Source of the DNA: Torulaspora globosa
Taxonomy: Eukaryota; Ascomycota; Saccharomycetes; Saccharomycetales; Saccharomycetaceae
Length of the DNA stretch: 64,000 bases
Direction of reading: 5' to 3'
Assembly: GCF_014133895.1 (NCBI RefSeq)
Contig: NC_050727.1
Span: 1,550,001 to 1,614,000 of the forward strand
Shown: piece after piece, positions 45,662 to 53,338 of the stretch
How positions within the stretch are numbered: the stretch's first letter is position 1
How the letters are laid out: each line of letters opens with the position of its first letter
Position numbers and translations under genes: made by a program
The notes under the pieces: model-generated
What the model was told of the DNA's origin: nothing
The model's input: the letters and a program-made list of their open reading frames with translations, nothing else
Database searches by the model: none

Positions 45662-46124
45662 CGCCGCAGCGGCTGTCTGGAGCTCGGCGGCTAAATCGGC
45701 TGCCCTGTTGGTATACTTGTCACCCACGACGAGCCGCTGGTCGTCGCCACGACAACTGCAGCGCCGATGAGCTGCGTGCTGGCGGCTGCCTGCAATGGCT
45801 CATGGGCCTGCTCGAGCGGGCCAGCAGCGTTGCCGTTGGATAGCGGGCCGCCAGGGAGCTCTCCGCTCTGGAAAAGGGATGCCACATGGCTGCAAAAAAG
45901 GTGCAAACCGACGCCAGACCCAGCGACAGACCCGGGACCCGCAACCTGCTCTCTCGGCGGTTGCGAGCTCTTATATAGACTGTTTAGACAGAGTGCCTCT
46001 TACAGCCGAGGGTCTCTTCTAAGCGAGCATTATTAAGAGCTATCCCTGAAGCGAAAAACAACTCACTTTATGAACAAGAGACAAGCCAAAGAGGGCATAG
46101 CAAGACTCGATTTCGACTACTAGG
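45662..46124. promoter_or_regulatory. GC-rich intergenic region before the YCR061W ortholog, with URS1
   Basis: 463 bp, as GC-rich as the adjoining TAH1 coding region up to about 45955, which is unusual for intergenic DNA here. A perfect URS1 TCGGCGGCTA lies at 45684-45693, 23 bp past the TAH1 stop. A TATATAG box is at about 45973, 150 bp before the next ATG. No recognisable protein is encoded in any frame. Confidence 0.45.
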
Positions 46125-47921
46125 ATGAGATTGAGGGTTCATGTGGCGCTGCTGGCGCTTATTAGCCTGTGTTGGGCGCATGGAGACATGGAAATGGAGA
46201 TGAGCGGTGGCGACAATGGGATGGCGTCGATGATGGGCAGCAATGAGACTCTGGTGCCGGTTCCGCACGAGCCTAAGCATCTACACGGTTTGCCTATCCT
46301 GCAGCGACCCGATCTGACTGCGGCGGAAAGACTTTACTGGACGGAATACAACACTACGACGTTTTTCAACACGGAGCTTGGCAACAGGGCAGCCTTGAAG
46401 TACCATGCGGGGAGTCTGTTGGTGAGCGCAGTGTTCGTGTATCCGGTTTGTTTGGCACTTAATAGCATCGGTTCTTCGTGGTTTTTGCCCCTGCTGTTTG
46501 TGAATCTGGTGTTGACTCTGTCGTCATTGTTGGCGCTGAGTGTGTTTTCGACAAGCTTCCCGTACGACTGGTATCCGAAGAACGCCTACAGGGCGACCTC
46601 GTGGATCCTGCTGGTGCTGGTGGTGGTTCACTTTGCCGCGGCGGTGATATGCCAGGCATCGAAGTGGTTTATCGGAGGCGATGCAGAGATTGAGCAGAAT
46701 TTTTTCATTCCGCTGGAGTACTACAATGAGGAGGGATCTTCGACGCCGCAGACTAACAACGAGGAGTCACGGCTGGAGAACGACCATACCGAGTCGACGC
46801 AGAGGGCTGACGCTGGTAACAAGGACTCGATCGACCTGGAGAGTCGGTCGTTTTCGGGCACTTTTAAGTCGATGAGCTCTGTGAAGCGCGATTCGTTGCT
46901 GAATAAAGTGTTCTCCAATGGGTTGATCCAGTGCTTCGCTAGCAAGTTCGGTACGTTTGCATCGCTTGTCTTTAGCGTGCTCAATTACCCGTTGTTGATG
47001 TATCTTTTCATCGACGTTACGATGGGCATCGCCGTAGGTAATTTACTTGGTAAGGGCGCTCGTATCTTCAATCTGCTGGCCCACTGGATCAAGGGCGGCG
47101 TCTTCATCTGTCTCGGGCTCGTATCACTGGCAAGATATTGCGGGTTTGGCAGACACAATGGTTGGGCCTGGAACAAAGTGATCATTACCAAGAAACAGTT
47201 CGCTCGCAAGAACCCTACCTGGATCCGCAGAATGCTTACTCCTAAAGGTATGATTACAATGGAGGGCATCGAATCGTTCTTGATCTTCTTCTACGGCTCG
47301 ACAAACATCTTCCTCGAGCATTTGGCCGCTCCGGGCGGCCCTTGGTCGGCTAAGGATCTGCAGCACGTCTCGATTGCCTTCATGTATATCGGCTCTGGGC
47401 TGTGCGGTTTGCTTTCGGAGATAAAACTTAATGACTGGAAGTTTAACCACGCCCTGCAGCACTCGGATGAGGTCGCTGAGGAAGATGTGTATGCTGGTTC
47501 TCCCGGCTACTCGCCAAACCCATTCCCAACATTTACTATTTTTTGGACAGGTATCCTGATGTCGCAGCATGCTCAAGCCTCGGAGACTTCCACCACAATT
47601 CATGTGCAATGGGGGTATCTGCTCTCGTATGGCTCTTTCTTCAGACTGCTGACTTTTGTGCTATTGTTTTTGGTCCCAAACAAGAACTACGAACCTTCCA
47701 AACCCTTCACTGAACTCATTACCTCGTTTTGCCTGCTTTGCGGCGGTTTGATTTTCATGGAATCCACTGATCAGGTTATAGAAGCCATGGAATATCGCGG
47801 GTTCACGCCAATGTTTAGTTTCAACATCAGCGTCGGGTTCATCACTCTGGTGATGGCATGGGAAATGTCCCTCTTCCTCTGGAAAAACTGGCTGCAGAGA
47901 CGTCAACACCGAATCAATTGA
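46125..47921 (+). CDS. multi-pass membrane protein of unknown function, YCR061W ortholog
   Basis: 598 aa (yeast YCR061W 631). A cleavable-type signal peptide (about 1-19, VALLALISLCWA) is followed by a Met/Gly/Ser-rich lumenal stretch, then a DUF2427-type N-terminal membrane part (about 85-185, four hydrophobic segments), a hydrophilic Glu/Ser-rich loop (190-250), and a second membrane region (about 270-595, DUF2433-type, six or more segments). It resembles cytochrome b561/DOMON-less membrane proteins in layout, but function is unknown. Corresponds to YCR061W, next to the tRNA-Ser(CGA) locus as on S. cerevisiae chromosome III. Confidence 0.9.
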   Translation: MRLRVHVALLALISLCWAHGDMEMEMSGGDNGMASMMGSNETLVPVPHEPKHLHGLPILQRPDLTAAERLYWTEYNTTTFFNTELGNRAALKYHAGSLLVSAVFVYPVCLALNSIGSSWFLPLLFVNLVLTLSSLLALSVFSTSFPYDWYPKNAYRATSWILLVLVVVHFAAAVICQASKWFIGGDAEIEQNFFIPLEYYNEEGSSTPQTNNEESRLENDHTESTQRADAGNKDSIDLESRSFSGTFKSMSSVKRDSLLNKVFSNGLIQCFASKFGTFASLVFSVLNYPLLMYLFIDVTMGIAVGNLLGKGARIFNLLAHWIKGGVFICLGLVSLARYCGFGRHNGWAWNKVIITKKQFARKNPTWIRRMLTPKGMITMEGIESFLIFFYGSTNIFLEHLAAPGGPWSAKDLQHVSIAFMYIGSGLCGLLSEIKLNDWKFNHALQHSDEVAEEDVYAGSPGYSPNPFPTFTIFWTGILMSQHAQASETSTTIHVQWGYLLSYGSFFRLLTFVLLFLVPNKNYEPSKPFTELITSFCLLCGGLIFMESTDQVIEAMEYRGFTPMFSFNISVGFITLVMAWEMSLFLWKNWLQRRQHRIN

Positions 47922-48316
47922 TCACTTGTGCTCTGGACAGCTGCCGCTACGATAGAAGAGCTTCCTCATTCGCTAAATTTGTCCTCAAACCAAAGGCTTG
48001 CATTCTTCACCATTAATTAGAATATTTTGTAGTTCCAATATTAGCAAGCTCTATTTTTTTTTACCTTACAACCATATTTATGCTTTGTACAGTTTAGACC
48101 ACATTGACAGCTATTGCTAACTTTCAAAACACAATCAGATATGCTTAATGTCAAACAAATCACCGGGCGTATAGCCCCTTAAGCGAGTAGAAATGTGCCA
48201 ATTGATGCTCTGTCAGTTTCCTCTGGAACTAAACGACGCTCTGGAATAAACTATAAAAGAGTGCTCTCTCGCAGCTTTGCCTGTTAGGATGGCTCTGGCG
48301 GCCGCAGCAGCGCACA
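47922..48316. promoter_or_regulatory. intergenic region upstream of PET18
   Basis: 395 bp with a T run (about 48053-48062) and a TATA box CTATAAAAG at about 48250-48258. An ATG at 48290 in another frame opens a 43-codon reading frame overlapping the PET18 start; with the TATA box only 35 bp away, transcription may start downstream of it. Confidence 0.4.
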
Positions 48317-48967
48317 ATGGTATCTACAACCGAAGCATTGATCAGCAAGTACCAGGAACTGTTCAGGAAAACCACAGAGCACCCGCTAACGAAGGAGCTA
48401 TGCCAAGGAACCCTTCCTGACAGAACCCTTTACATATACTTGGCGCAGGACCTGCTGTTTTTCCAGTCGGGCATGAGAGGCATGTGCAATACTGCCTCGA
48501 TGGCCCCGGATACCGAAAGTCTGATCACACTGGCCAAGCAGATCGGGTTCTTCGCCAACGCCGAGAACACCTACTTCCACGACTGTCTGAAACTACTGGA
48601 ACCCGCTGTCACTGAGCAGGAGCGCAAGTTCTACCTGAGCGACTACTTACCAGAAGTCAAGGTCTACATGGATCTGCTCCAAGAAAAGAGGGCCAGGCGC
48701 GATCTCTACAGGTACCCGCAGCTGATCACCGCGATGTGGATCGCAGAGCTCGTCTACTGGAAATGGGCCCACGATCTGCCAAGAAAGCCCAACCTGCACT
48801 GGAAACACCAGAAATGGATCGACCTACACGACGGCGAGCGGTTCGAGACCTGGCTCGAGTTCCTACGGAAGGAGACAGACAAGCTCAAGATCGAGGAAGT
48901 CGAAGATATGTTTAAAAAGACGCTGCAACTAGAGTACGACTTCTTTCAAAGTTGCTATACAGCCTAA
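48317..48967 (+). CDS. PET18: TENA/THI-4 family protein, Pet18-like
   Basis: 216 aa (yeast Pet18 215). TenA fold: all-helical protein with LTKELCQGTLPDRTLYIYL, QIGFFANAENTYFHDCL, WKHQKWIDLHDGERF and C-terminal FFQSCYTA, all close to Pet18. TenA enzymes hydrolyse aminopyrimidines in thiamine salvage using a Cys in a PCxWxYxE context; at that place this protein reads TAMWIAELVYW, so the Cys appears to be missing, as in Pet18-like proteins, and activity is doubtful. In S. cerevisiae PET18 is YCR020C, elsewhere on chromosome III; here it lies between the YCR061W ortholog and tRNA-Ser(CGA). Confidence 0.88.
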   Translation: MVSTTEALISKYQELFRKTTEHPLTKELCQGTLPDRTLYIYLAQDLLFFQSGMRGMCNTASMAPDTESLITLAKQIGFFANAENTYFHDCLKLLEPAVTEQERKFYLSDYLPEVKVYMDLLQEKRARRDLYRYPQLITAMWIAELVYWKWAHDLPRKPNLHWKHQKWIDLHDGERFETWLEFLRKETDKLKIEEVEDMFKKTLQLEYDFFQSCYTA

Positions 48968-49007
48968 GTACGAATTCAAATACGTATATACTGAAACGCT
49001 AGATATA

Positions 49008-49030
49008 CTAGTAGTAGTAGCAGTAGTAGT
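49008..49030 (+). repeat. short (TAG)n-type microsatellite
   Basis: An imperfect run of TAG/AGT triplets with one CAG interruption, between the PET18 stop and the tRNA gene. Confidence 0.7.
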
Positions 49031-49074
49031 CCGATATGGTCATCTCTATTACACTAATAATTCAACAATTAATT

Positions 49075-49173
49075 GGCACTATGGCCGAGTGGTTAAGGCG
49101 AGAGACTCGAATGGTATAAAATTCGGATATCTCTTGGGCTCTGCCCGCGCTGGTTCAAATCCTGCTGGTGTCG
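49075..49173 (+). tRNA. SUP61: tRNA-Ser(CGA) with 17-nt intron
   Basis: 99 nt. Acceptor GGCACTA pairs with TGGTGTC (two G-U pairs) followed by discriminator G at 49173. Box A region GGCCGAGTGGTTAAGG; anticodon stem AGAGA/TCTCT; anticodon CGA at 49108-49110; intron 49112-49128 after A37, containing TTCGG that can pair with the anticodon; long variable arm; box B GGTTCAAATCC (49152-49162). Mature length is 82 nt. A T run from about 49180 is the Pol III terminator. It decodes UCG and corresponds to the essential single-copy SUP61 on S. cerevisiae chromosome III, with the same neighbours (YCR061W, BUD31). Confidence 0.97.
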
Positions 49174-49293
49174 ATTTAATTTTTTTTACTCTACTAACAA
49201 TTACGTATATATATAACAATGGAAAAAATTGCCCATCATCTGTAGTGTGTCGTAGTCAAGGGCTGAAGCCAGTAGACTCCTATTGCACGTCGT

Positions 49294-49767
49294 ATGGTGC
49301 GCATCAGGACCAAGAGAAGCCGCCCTGCGCCGGAAGGGTTCGGCAGGATCGAGCCGACGCTCAGAGAGTTCGATCTGCAGCTGAGAGCGGCCGAGCACTC
49401 CCGCAGCTCGAAGATGCGCTCCAAGGCCAACGAGCCGCTCTGGGAGATCATGCGGATCCACCACGAGAGATCGCGGTACGTCTACAGTCTGTTCTACCGC
49501 CGAAAGGCTATCTCCCGCGAGCTGTACCAGTGGCTGCTGCAGGAGAAATACGCGGACCAGCTGCTGATCGCGAAGTGGAAGAAGCAGGGCTACGAGAAGC
49601 TGTGCTGTCTGCGATGCATTCAGACCACCGAGTCCGCGGACGGCACTACCTGCATATGTCGAGTGCCAAGAGCGCAGCTCGAGAACGACGCCCGCGAGAC
49701 CGGCAGAGCCGTCACTTTCAAGCAGTGCGTGCACTGCGGATGTCGAGGCTGCGCCAGCAGCGACTGA
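49294..49767 (+). CDS. BUD31: spliceosomal G10 protein Bud31
   Basis: 157 aa, the same length as yeast Bud31. Component of the Prp19-associated spliceosome complex. Seen: start [51 protein letters not shown], and the Cys-rich C-terminal zinc cluster ([21 protein letters not shown]). Codon use is GC-rich. Corresponds to YCR063W, 120 bp after the tRNA gene. No intron. Confidence 0.95.
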   Translation: MVRIRTKRSRPAPEGFGRIEPTLREFDLQLRAAEHSRSSKMRSKANEPLWEIMRIHHERSRYVYSLFYRRKAISRELYQWLLQEKYADQLLIAKWKKQGYEKLCCLRCIQTTESADGTTCICRVPRAQLENDARETGRAVTFKQCVHCGCRGCASSD

Positions 49768-49841
49768 GCCAACGCAATTGAGCCAGCCGGAGTAGCGAGA
49801 CCCGTCAGACTGCTCCTGTCTTGTTGGGCCCAAGGCGTGAG

Positions 49842-49868
49842 GCATCGAGACGCGACGCGTCTCGATGC
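49842..49868. promoter_or_regulatory. 27-bp palindrome with MCB cores upstream of HCM1
   Basis: Arms GCATCGAGACGCG (49842-49854) and CGCGTCTCGATGC (49856-49868) are perfect reverse complements around a single central A. The centre reads GACGCGACGCGTC, with ACGCG cores and a full MCB ACGCGT at 49855-49860. It lies 155 bp before the HCM1 ATG. MBF binds ACGCGT in late-G1 promoters, and HCM1 is a G1/S-regulated gene in S. cerevisiae. Confidence 0.6.
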
Positions 49869-50022
49869 AAACGCCAAAAGTTTCGTGTCTCAGCTGTAGA
49901 TGAAGAGTACTAAAATTGTCAAGGCAGCATTGGTACGTTGGTTGGCGATATATATCAGGGTGGCATCGTCGAGAGCTGGTGGTATTTAGGCTGAGATCGG
50001 TGGGCAGCTGTTTGAGAACGGG

Positions 50023-51612
50023 ATGCCTGAAGAGACAAGATATGGTGTGCGGTCCGTGGTGGGTGTTGGAGAGACTGGCTGTGGGAGAAAGAGGAGCAAT
50101 GAGAGTGTTGTGACGCCGCCGAATTCTACGGTGAGGAAAGGTTCGGGTGGGACTTCGAAAGCGCCGCTTTCGCCCGATCTATCGTCGCCTATCGCCTGTA
50201 CGAGGGCTAAGAAACAAAAGACGGACGGAACACGTTCTAGTGGTATCGTGACTTTGGAGGAGCTGTTGCAGTCCCTGAAGAGAAGAAGAGATAACGGGGA
50301 AATGGGCCAAAAACCGCCGTACTCATACGCAACGTTGATCGGGCTGGCGATCCTGCAGTCTCCGGAGGGCAAGCTGACGCTATCGCAGATCTACAGCTGG
50401 ATTTCGAGCCACTTCCCGTACTATAGGCAGAAGGACGCTGGCTGGCAGAACTCCATCAGACACAATCTGTCGCTGAACGAGGCTTTTGTGAAGACCGAGA
50501 AGTCTTGCGACGGAAAGGGCCACTTTTGGGAAGTGAAGTGGGGAGATGAGATGAAGTTCTTCAGGGGCGAGACCTCCTCCTACGAAGAAGTGAGGGAAAA
50601 GCTACGGGATATCGATCAGTTTTTCGAATTTGGCACGGGCGATGGGCAGCCTGTTGACGTGACGAATCTGCCCTTCAGAGACGGCGACCAGTCGGATTGC
50701 GAAAGTGAATGTGGGAATGCTTTGTTACAGATGAACTCTTCACCCGCGGTAATGCCCTCTCACGCAAAGTTCACGGTGGCTGACTTTGCCGAACCGGATT
50801 CGCCGCCGCTGCCTGAGGGACAAAAGAATAACTACAACACTCTGAGCCCGCCCTACTCGTTGAAGAAGTTTCACACAACGCTGGGGCTTCCGAGGGTGCT
50901 CTCTGACGACTCGGCAAGCATATTCGGCCCAATCGCAACAACTTCCAGCCAGAACGCATTCATGTCGTCGCATAGCTTCAAGAGATACACCTGCTCGTTC
51001 AATTCCAGCTTTGAGGAGGCGTCGCCGTTGGCGGAAAATTACTCAAGTGACACTTTGTTGGATCCGGTTTGCACTGAACGATTAGGCGTCCCAGCGACCG
51101 GCCTAGATGGCTCGCGAGACAAGCAACCAGATAACTCAAGCATTCAAAACCAGCAAATGGATATTCTCCGAACTCCTAGCACATCGCAGCAACAAGGCGT
51201 CCTGAGAACACCGTGCAGATTCATAACGACGCCGAAGGACGGCAACACCTCGCTGAAAAAATGGCAAACTCCATCACATCTCTTCGAGGATCTGTACTGC
51301 TCGCCAATACTCAATGGCTTTGCGGGCACGTCGTCAAATCAGCCGGCAGGCGCAACCGCAACCGAACTGGCTTCTGCCAAGCGAATGCCAGGATATGATG
51401 GCGCTCCAGGTCTCAGTAGAACGAAACTCTCTGCCGGTGGATTATTCGGAGTAGATCTCTATTCACTGTGGAAGCGAGCCACGCAGGATCAGGCAGTTTC
51501 GATTGCAGACCACAACGCATCGCTCGATGGAGCATTAGAGCTGAGCGCAACAGCTTCTCAAGAAGATACTGAAGTGCAGGATAAGGAAAAAGAGAACAGG
51601 AGAAGGAGTTAG
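50023..51612 (+). CDS. HCM1: forkhead transcription factor Hcm1
   Basis: 529 aa (yeast 564). S-phase forkhead activator of spindle, budding and FKH2/NDD1 genes. Seen: basic N-terminus with SP/TP sites ([15 protein letters not shown]), a forkhead domain at 97-183 ([17 protein letters not shown], recognition helix [21 protein letters not shown]), and a long Ser/Thr/Pro-rich C-terminal activation region with many Cdk-type sites ([32 protein letters not shown]), then an acidic/basic tail [10 protein letters not shown]. Corresponds to YCR065W. Its promoter carries the MCB palindrome. Confidence 0.95.
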   Translation: MPEETRYGVRSVVGVGETGCGRKRSNESVVTPPNSTVRKGSGGTSKAPLSPDLSSPIACTRAKKQKTDGTRSSGIVTLEELLQSLKRRRDNGEMGQKPPYSYATLIGLAILQSPEGKLTLSQIYSWISSHFPYYRQKDAGWQNSIRHNLSLNEAFVKTEKSCDGKGHFWEVKWGDEMKFFRGETSSYEEVREKLRDIDQFFEFGTGDGQPVDVTNLPFRDGDQSDCESECGNALLQMNSSPAVMPSHAKFTVADFAEPDSPPLPEGQKNNYNTLSPPYSLKKFHTTLGLPRVLSDDSASIFGPIATTSSQNAFMSSHSFKRYTCSFNSSFEEASPLAENYSSDTLLDPVCTERLGVPATGLDGSRDKQPDNSSIQNQQMDILRTPSTSQQQGVLRTPCRFITTPKDGNTSLKKWQTPSHLFEDLYCSPILNGFAGTSSNQPAGATATELASAKRMPGYDGAPGLSRTKLSAGGLFGVDLYSLWKRATQDQAVSIADHNASLDGALELSATASQEDTEVQDKEKENRRRS

Positions 51613-51938
51613 AGCTTAAAATGGGTTTAAATAGATTTGTATCAGAAATGGTTGTATCAATTAGACTAACAAAGCAGGGAGCGGTTGCTCTTCAACTGGG
51701 GTCTGAAGTGGCGCCAGTCTCTTGTGAACGACAAGAGACCGCTCAATTGGTCTTCTATACTCGCTGTTACTCTTAATTCGTAGTAGCGTTGTCGCGCTTA
51801 GCTTGTTAGTTGTAGTTGCTATTAGACTTATGCACTATTCCTTGGAAGAGCAAGAGGTTATTCGGAACCTAGGAAGGTCGAAAGTTTGAGTGGCAAGGCA
51901 GAGATTACCAGTACATTCGAAAGCTTTCTTTACTCATC
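51613..51938. other. HCM1-RAD18 intergenic region with nested hairpin
   Basis: 326 bp between co-oriented genes. A perfect hairpin (51717-51739) lies 105 nt past the HCM1 stop, framed by GAGCGG (51679-51684) and CCGCTC (51739-51744). Apart from this only AT-rich sequence is seen. Confidence 0.45.
51717..51739. repeat. 9-bp-arm hairpin in the HCM1 3' region
   Basis: GTCTCTTGT (51717-51725), loop GAACG, ACAAGAGAC (51731-51739): perfect arms. An outer GAGCGG/CCGCTC pair could extend the structure. Confidence 0.6.
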
Positions 51939-53156
51939 ATGAATCAGCGTCTTACCGATGCAAGCGACTTTGCTCAATCAGCCGTCCCGCAGCTAACTCA
52001 ACTGGATAAGCTACTTAGATGTCATATCTGCAAGGAATTCCTACGAGTACCCGTCCTAACACCATGTGGCCACACATTTTGCTCACTTTGCATCCGCCAG
52101 TATCTGCGCCAGGACTCCAAGTGCCCTCTATGCCTTAATGAACTGAGAGAATCTAGCCTGCGAAGCGAATTCCTGATAAATGAGGTTATCGAAGTCTACA
52201 AGTCTTTAAGGCCGAACCTACTGAATGTCCTGGTGACTAAATCGCAAACAGAGAGCCCTTTGATCGAGCTGGGATCACATAGTGATGAAGATGATGATAT
52301 TAAAATCGTTGGAGCCAGAGAAAAGCCATCGTCCAGCGCAAGCAGCTCATTATCCCTTAGGGTATCGAAGCCTCCAGCAAGAGCACAGTCTCTTCTCAAG
52401 AATCAGGCAGGCAAAGCCAAGCAGAAAATGGCCCAATGTCCCATTTGCGAGCAATTCTACCCCATAGAGGCCCTAGAAAGGACTCATTTGGATGAGTGTT
52501 TGACAATGCAATCGTTGGGTAGTCATCCAAGGCCGGCAGAAAAGGAGAACTCACATGCCCGTAAAGCCTCTCCTTTACCAGTACCTCAGAAGAGGGCTGC
52601 TCCTAAGCCAGAGCCCTCTCAGTGTCATGAAGAAAGTGAATCCAATCTGCATGTTGATAAGTACTTGAACTCCGCCGCTACGGTCGACCGACAGAGACTA
52701 CCGAAAGTTAACTTCACGTCTATGAGCGTGTCTCAGATAAGACAGAAACTGGCTTCCTTGGGCTTACCGGTAAGTGGAACAAGACAGAATATGATTGCCC
52801 GTTACGATCACTACGAAATGCTGTGGAATAGCAACTTCTGTGACGCCATCGAACCGGTTGATGAGACCGAACTAAAAAGACAGTTGTTAAGTTGGGAGGC
52901 TTCCCGTAATAGCAGCAATGCTTTCGGTTCTGTCAATAGTATCTCATTCATCATGAAACGTGCTAACGGCGGTAAATCTTATCAAAAGCTTCTATCAGAC
53001 TTCAAGAACGATAAATTTGACAGGAGGTCATGGATCTCATTATTCCACCAAGAATTCAAGGAACTAGTCAGGGAAGCAAGGCGCAAATTAGTAAACAAAC
53101 GGTCGGCTCAAGCACTGACTGCAAATGGTGAAGAGGCTTTTCAAAGCAGTGCATAA
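51939..53156 (+). CDS. RAD18: PCNA E3 ubiquitin ligase Rad18
   Basis: 405 aa, shorter than yeast Rad18 (487), mainly through a shorter C-terminus. With Rad6 it monoubiquitinates PCNA K164 at stalled forks. Seen: RING finger at 28-65 (CHICKEFLRVPVLTPCGHTFC...CPLCL), acidic SIM-like stretch (DEDDDIKIV), UBZ-type zinc finger (CPICEQFYPIEALERTHLDEC), SAP domain (SVSQIRQKLASLGLPVSG.RQNMIARY), and the conserved Rad6-binding segment after it (ELKRQLLSWEASRN). Corresponds to YCR066W. Confidence 0.95.
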   Translation: MNQRLTDASDFAQSAVPQLTQLDKLLRCHICKEFLRVPVLTPCGHTFCSLCIRQYLRQDSKCPLCLNELRESSLRSEFLINEVIEVYKSLRPNLLNVLVTKSQTESPLIELGSHSDEDDDIKIVGAREKPSSSASSSLSLRVSKPPARAQSLLKNQAGKAKQKMAQCPICEQFYPIEALERTHLDECLTMQSLGSHPRPAEKENSHARKASPLPVPQKRAAPKPEPSQCHEESESNLHVDKYLNSAATVDRQRLPKVNFTSMSVSQIRQKLASLGLPVSGTRQNMIARYDHYEMLWNSNFCDAIEPVDETELKRQLLSWEASRNSSNAFGSVNSISFIMKRANGGKSYQKLLSDFKNDKFDRRSWISLFHQEFKELVREARRKLVNKRSAQALTANGEEAFQSSA

Positions 53157-53338
53157 TATTTACTTCAATGATAGATGCTTTGATATCCTCTGATGTGCTA
53201 TGTAGAATGGACGTACTTTATAATTCAGAATACCGGGTGGGTCGCTCCCGCAACCATTTTACATTAAAGCGCTTTAGACCCACCACATCCAGTTTTGCTC
53301 TATTTCAACGATAGAGGCCAGGAGACTATCTCTTTTAT

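Noticed and set aside
45767..46036. 89-codon plus-strand frame between TAH1 and the YCR061W ortholog
   Set aside because: Low-complexity Cys/Ser/Pro product typical of GC-rich noncoding DNA; overlaps the TATA box of the next gene.
48290..48421. Upstream out-of-frame ATG and 43-codon frame overlapping the PET18 start, as a regulatory uORF
   Set aside because: The TATA box is only about 35 bp upstream, so the mRNA probably begins at or after this ATG; no evidence it is transcribed.
49180..49293. TACTAAC branch-point string before BUD31 suggesting an intron
   Set aside because: No GTATGT donor or nearby 3' splice site; BUD31 is complete from its own ATG.
49008..49300. Ty/LTR remnants near the tRNA gene
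   Set aside because: No LTR-like TG...CA ends, target duplication or retroelement coding sequence is visible; only a short triplet repeat.
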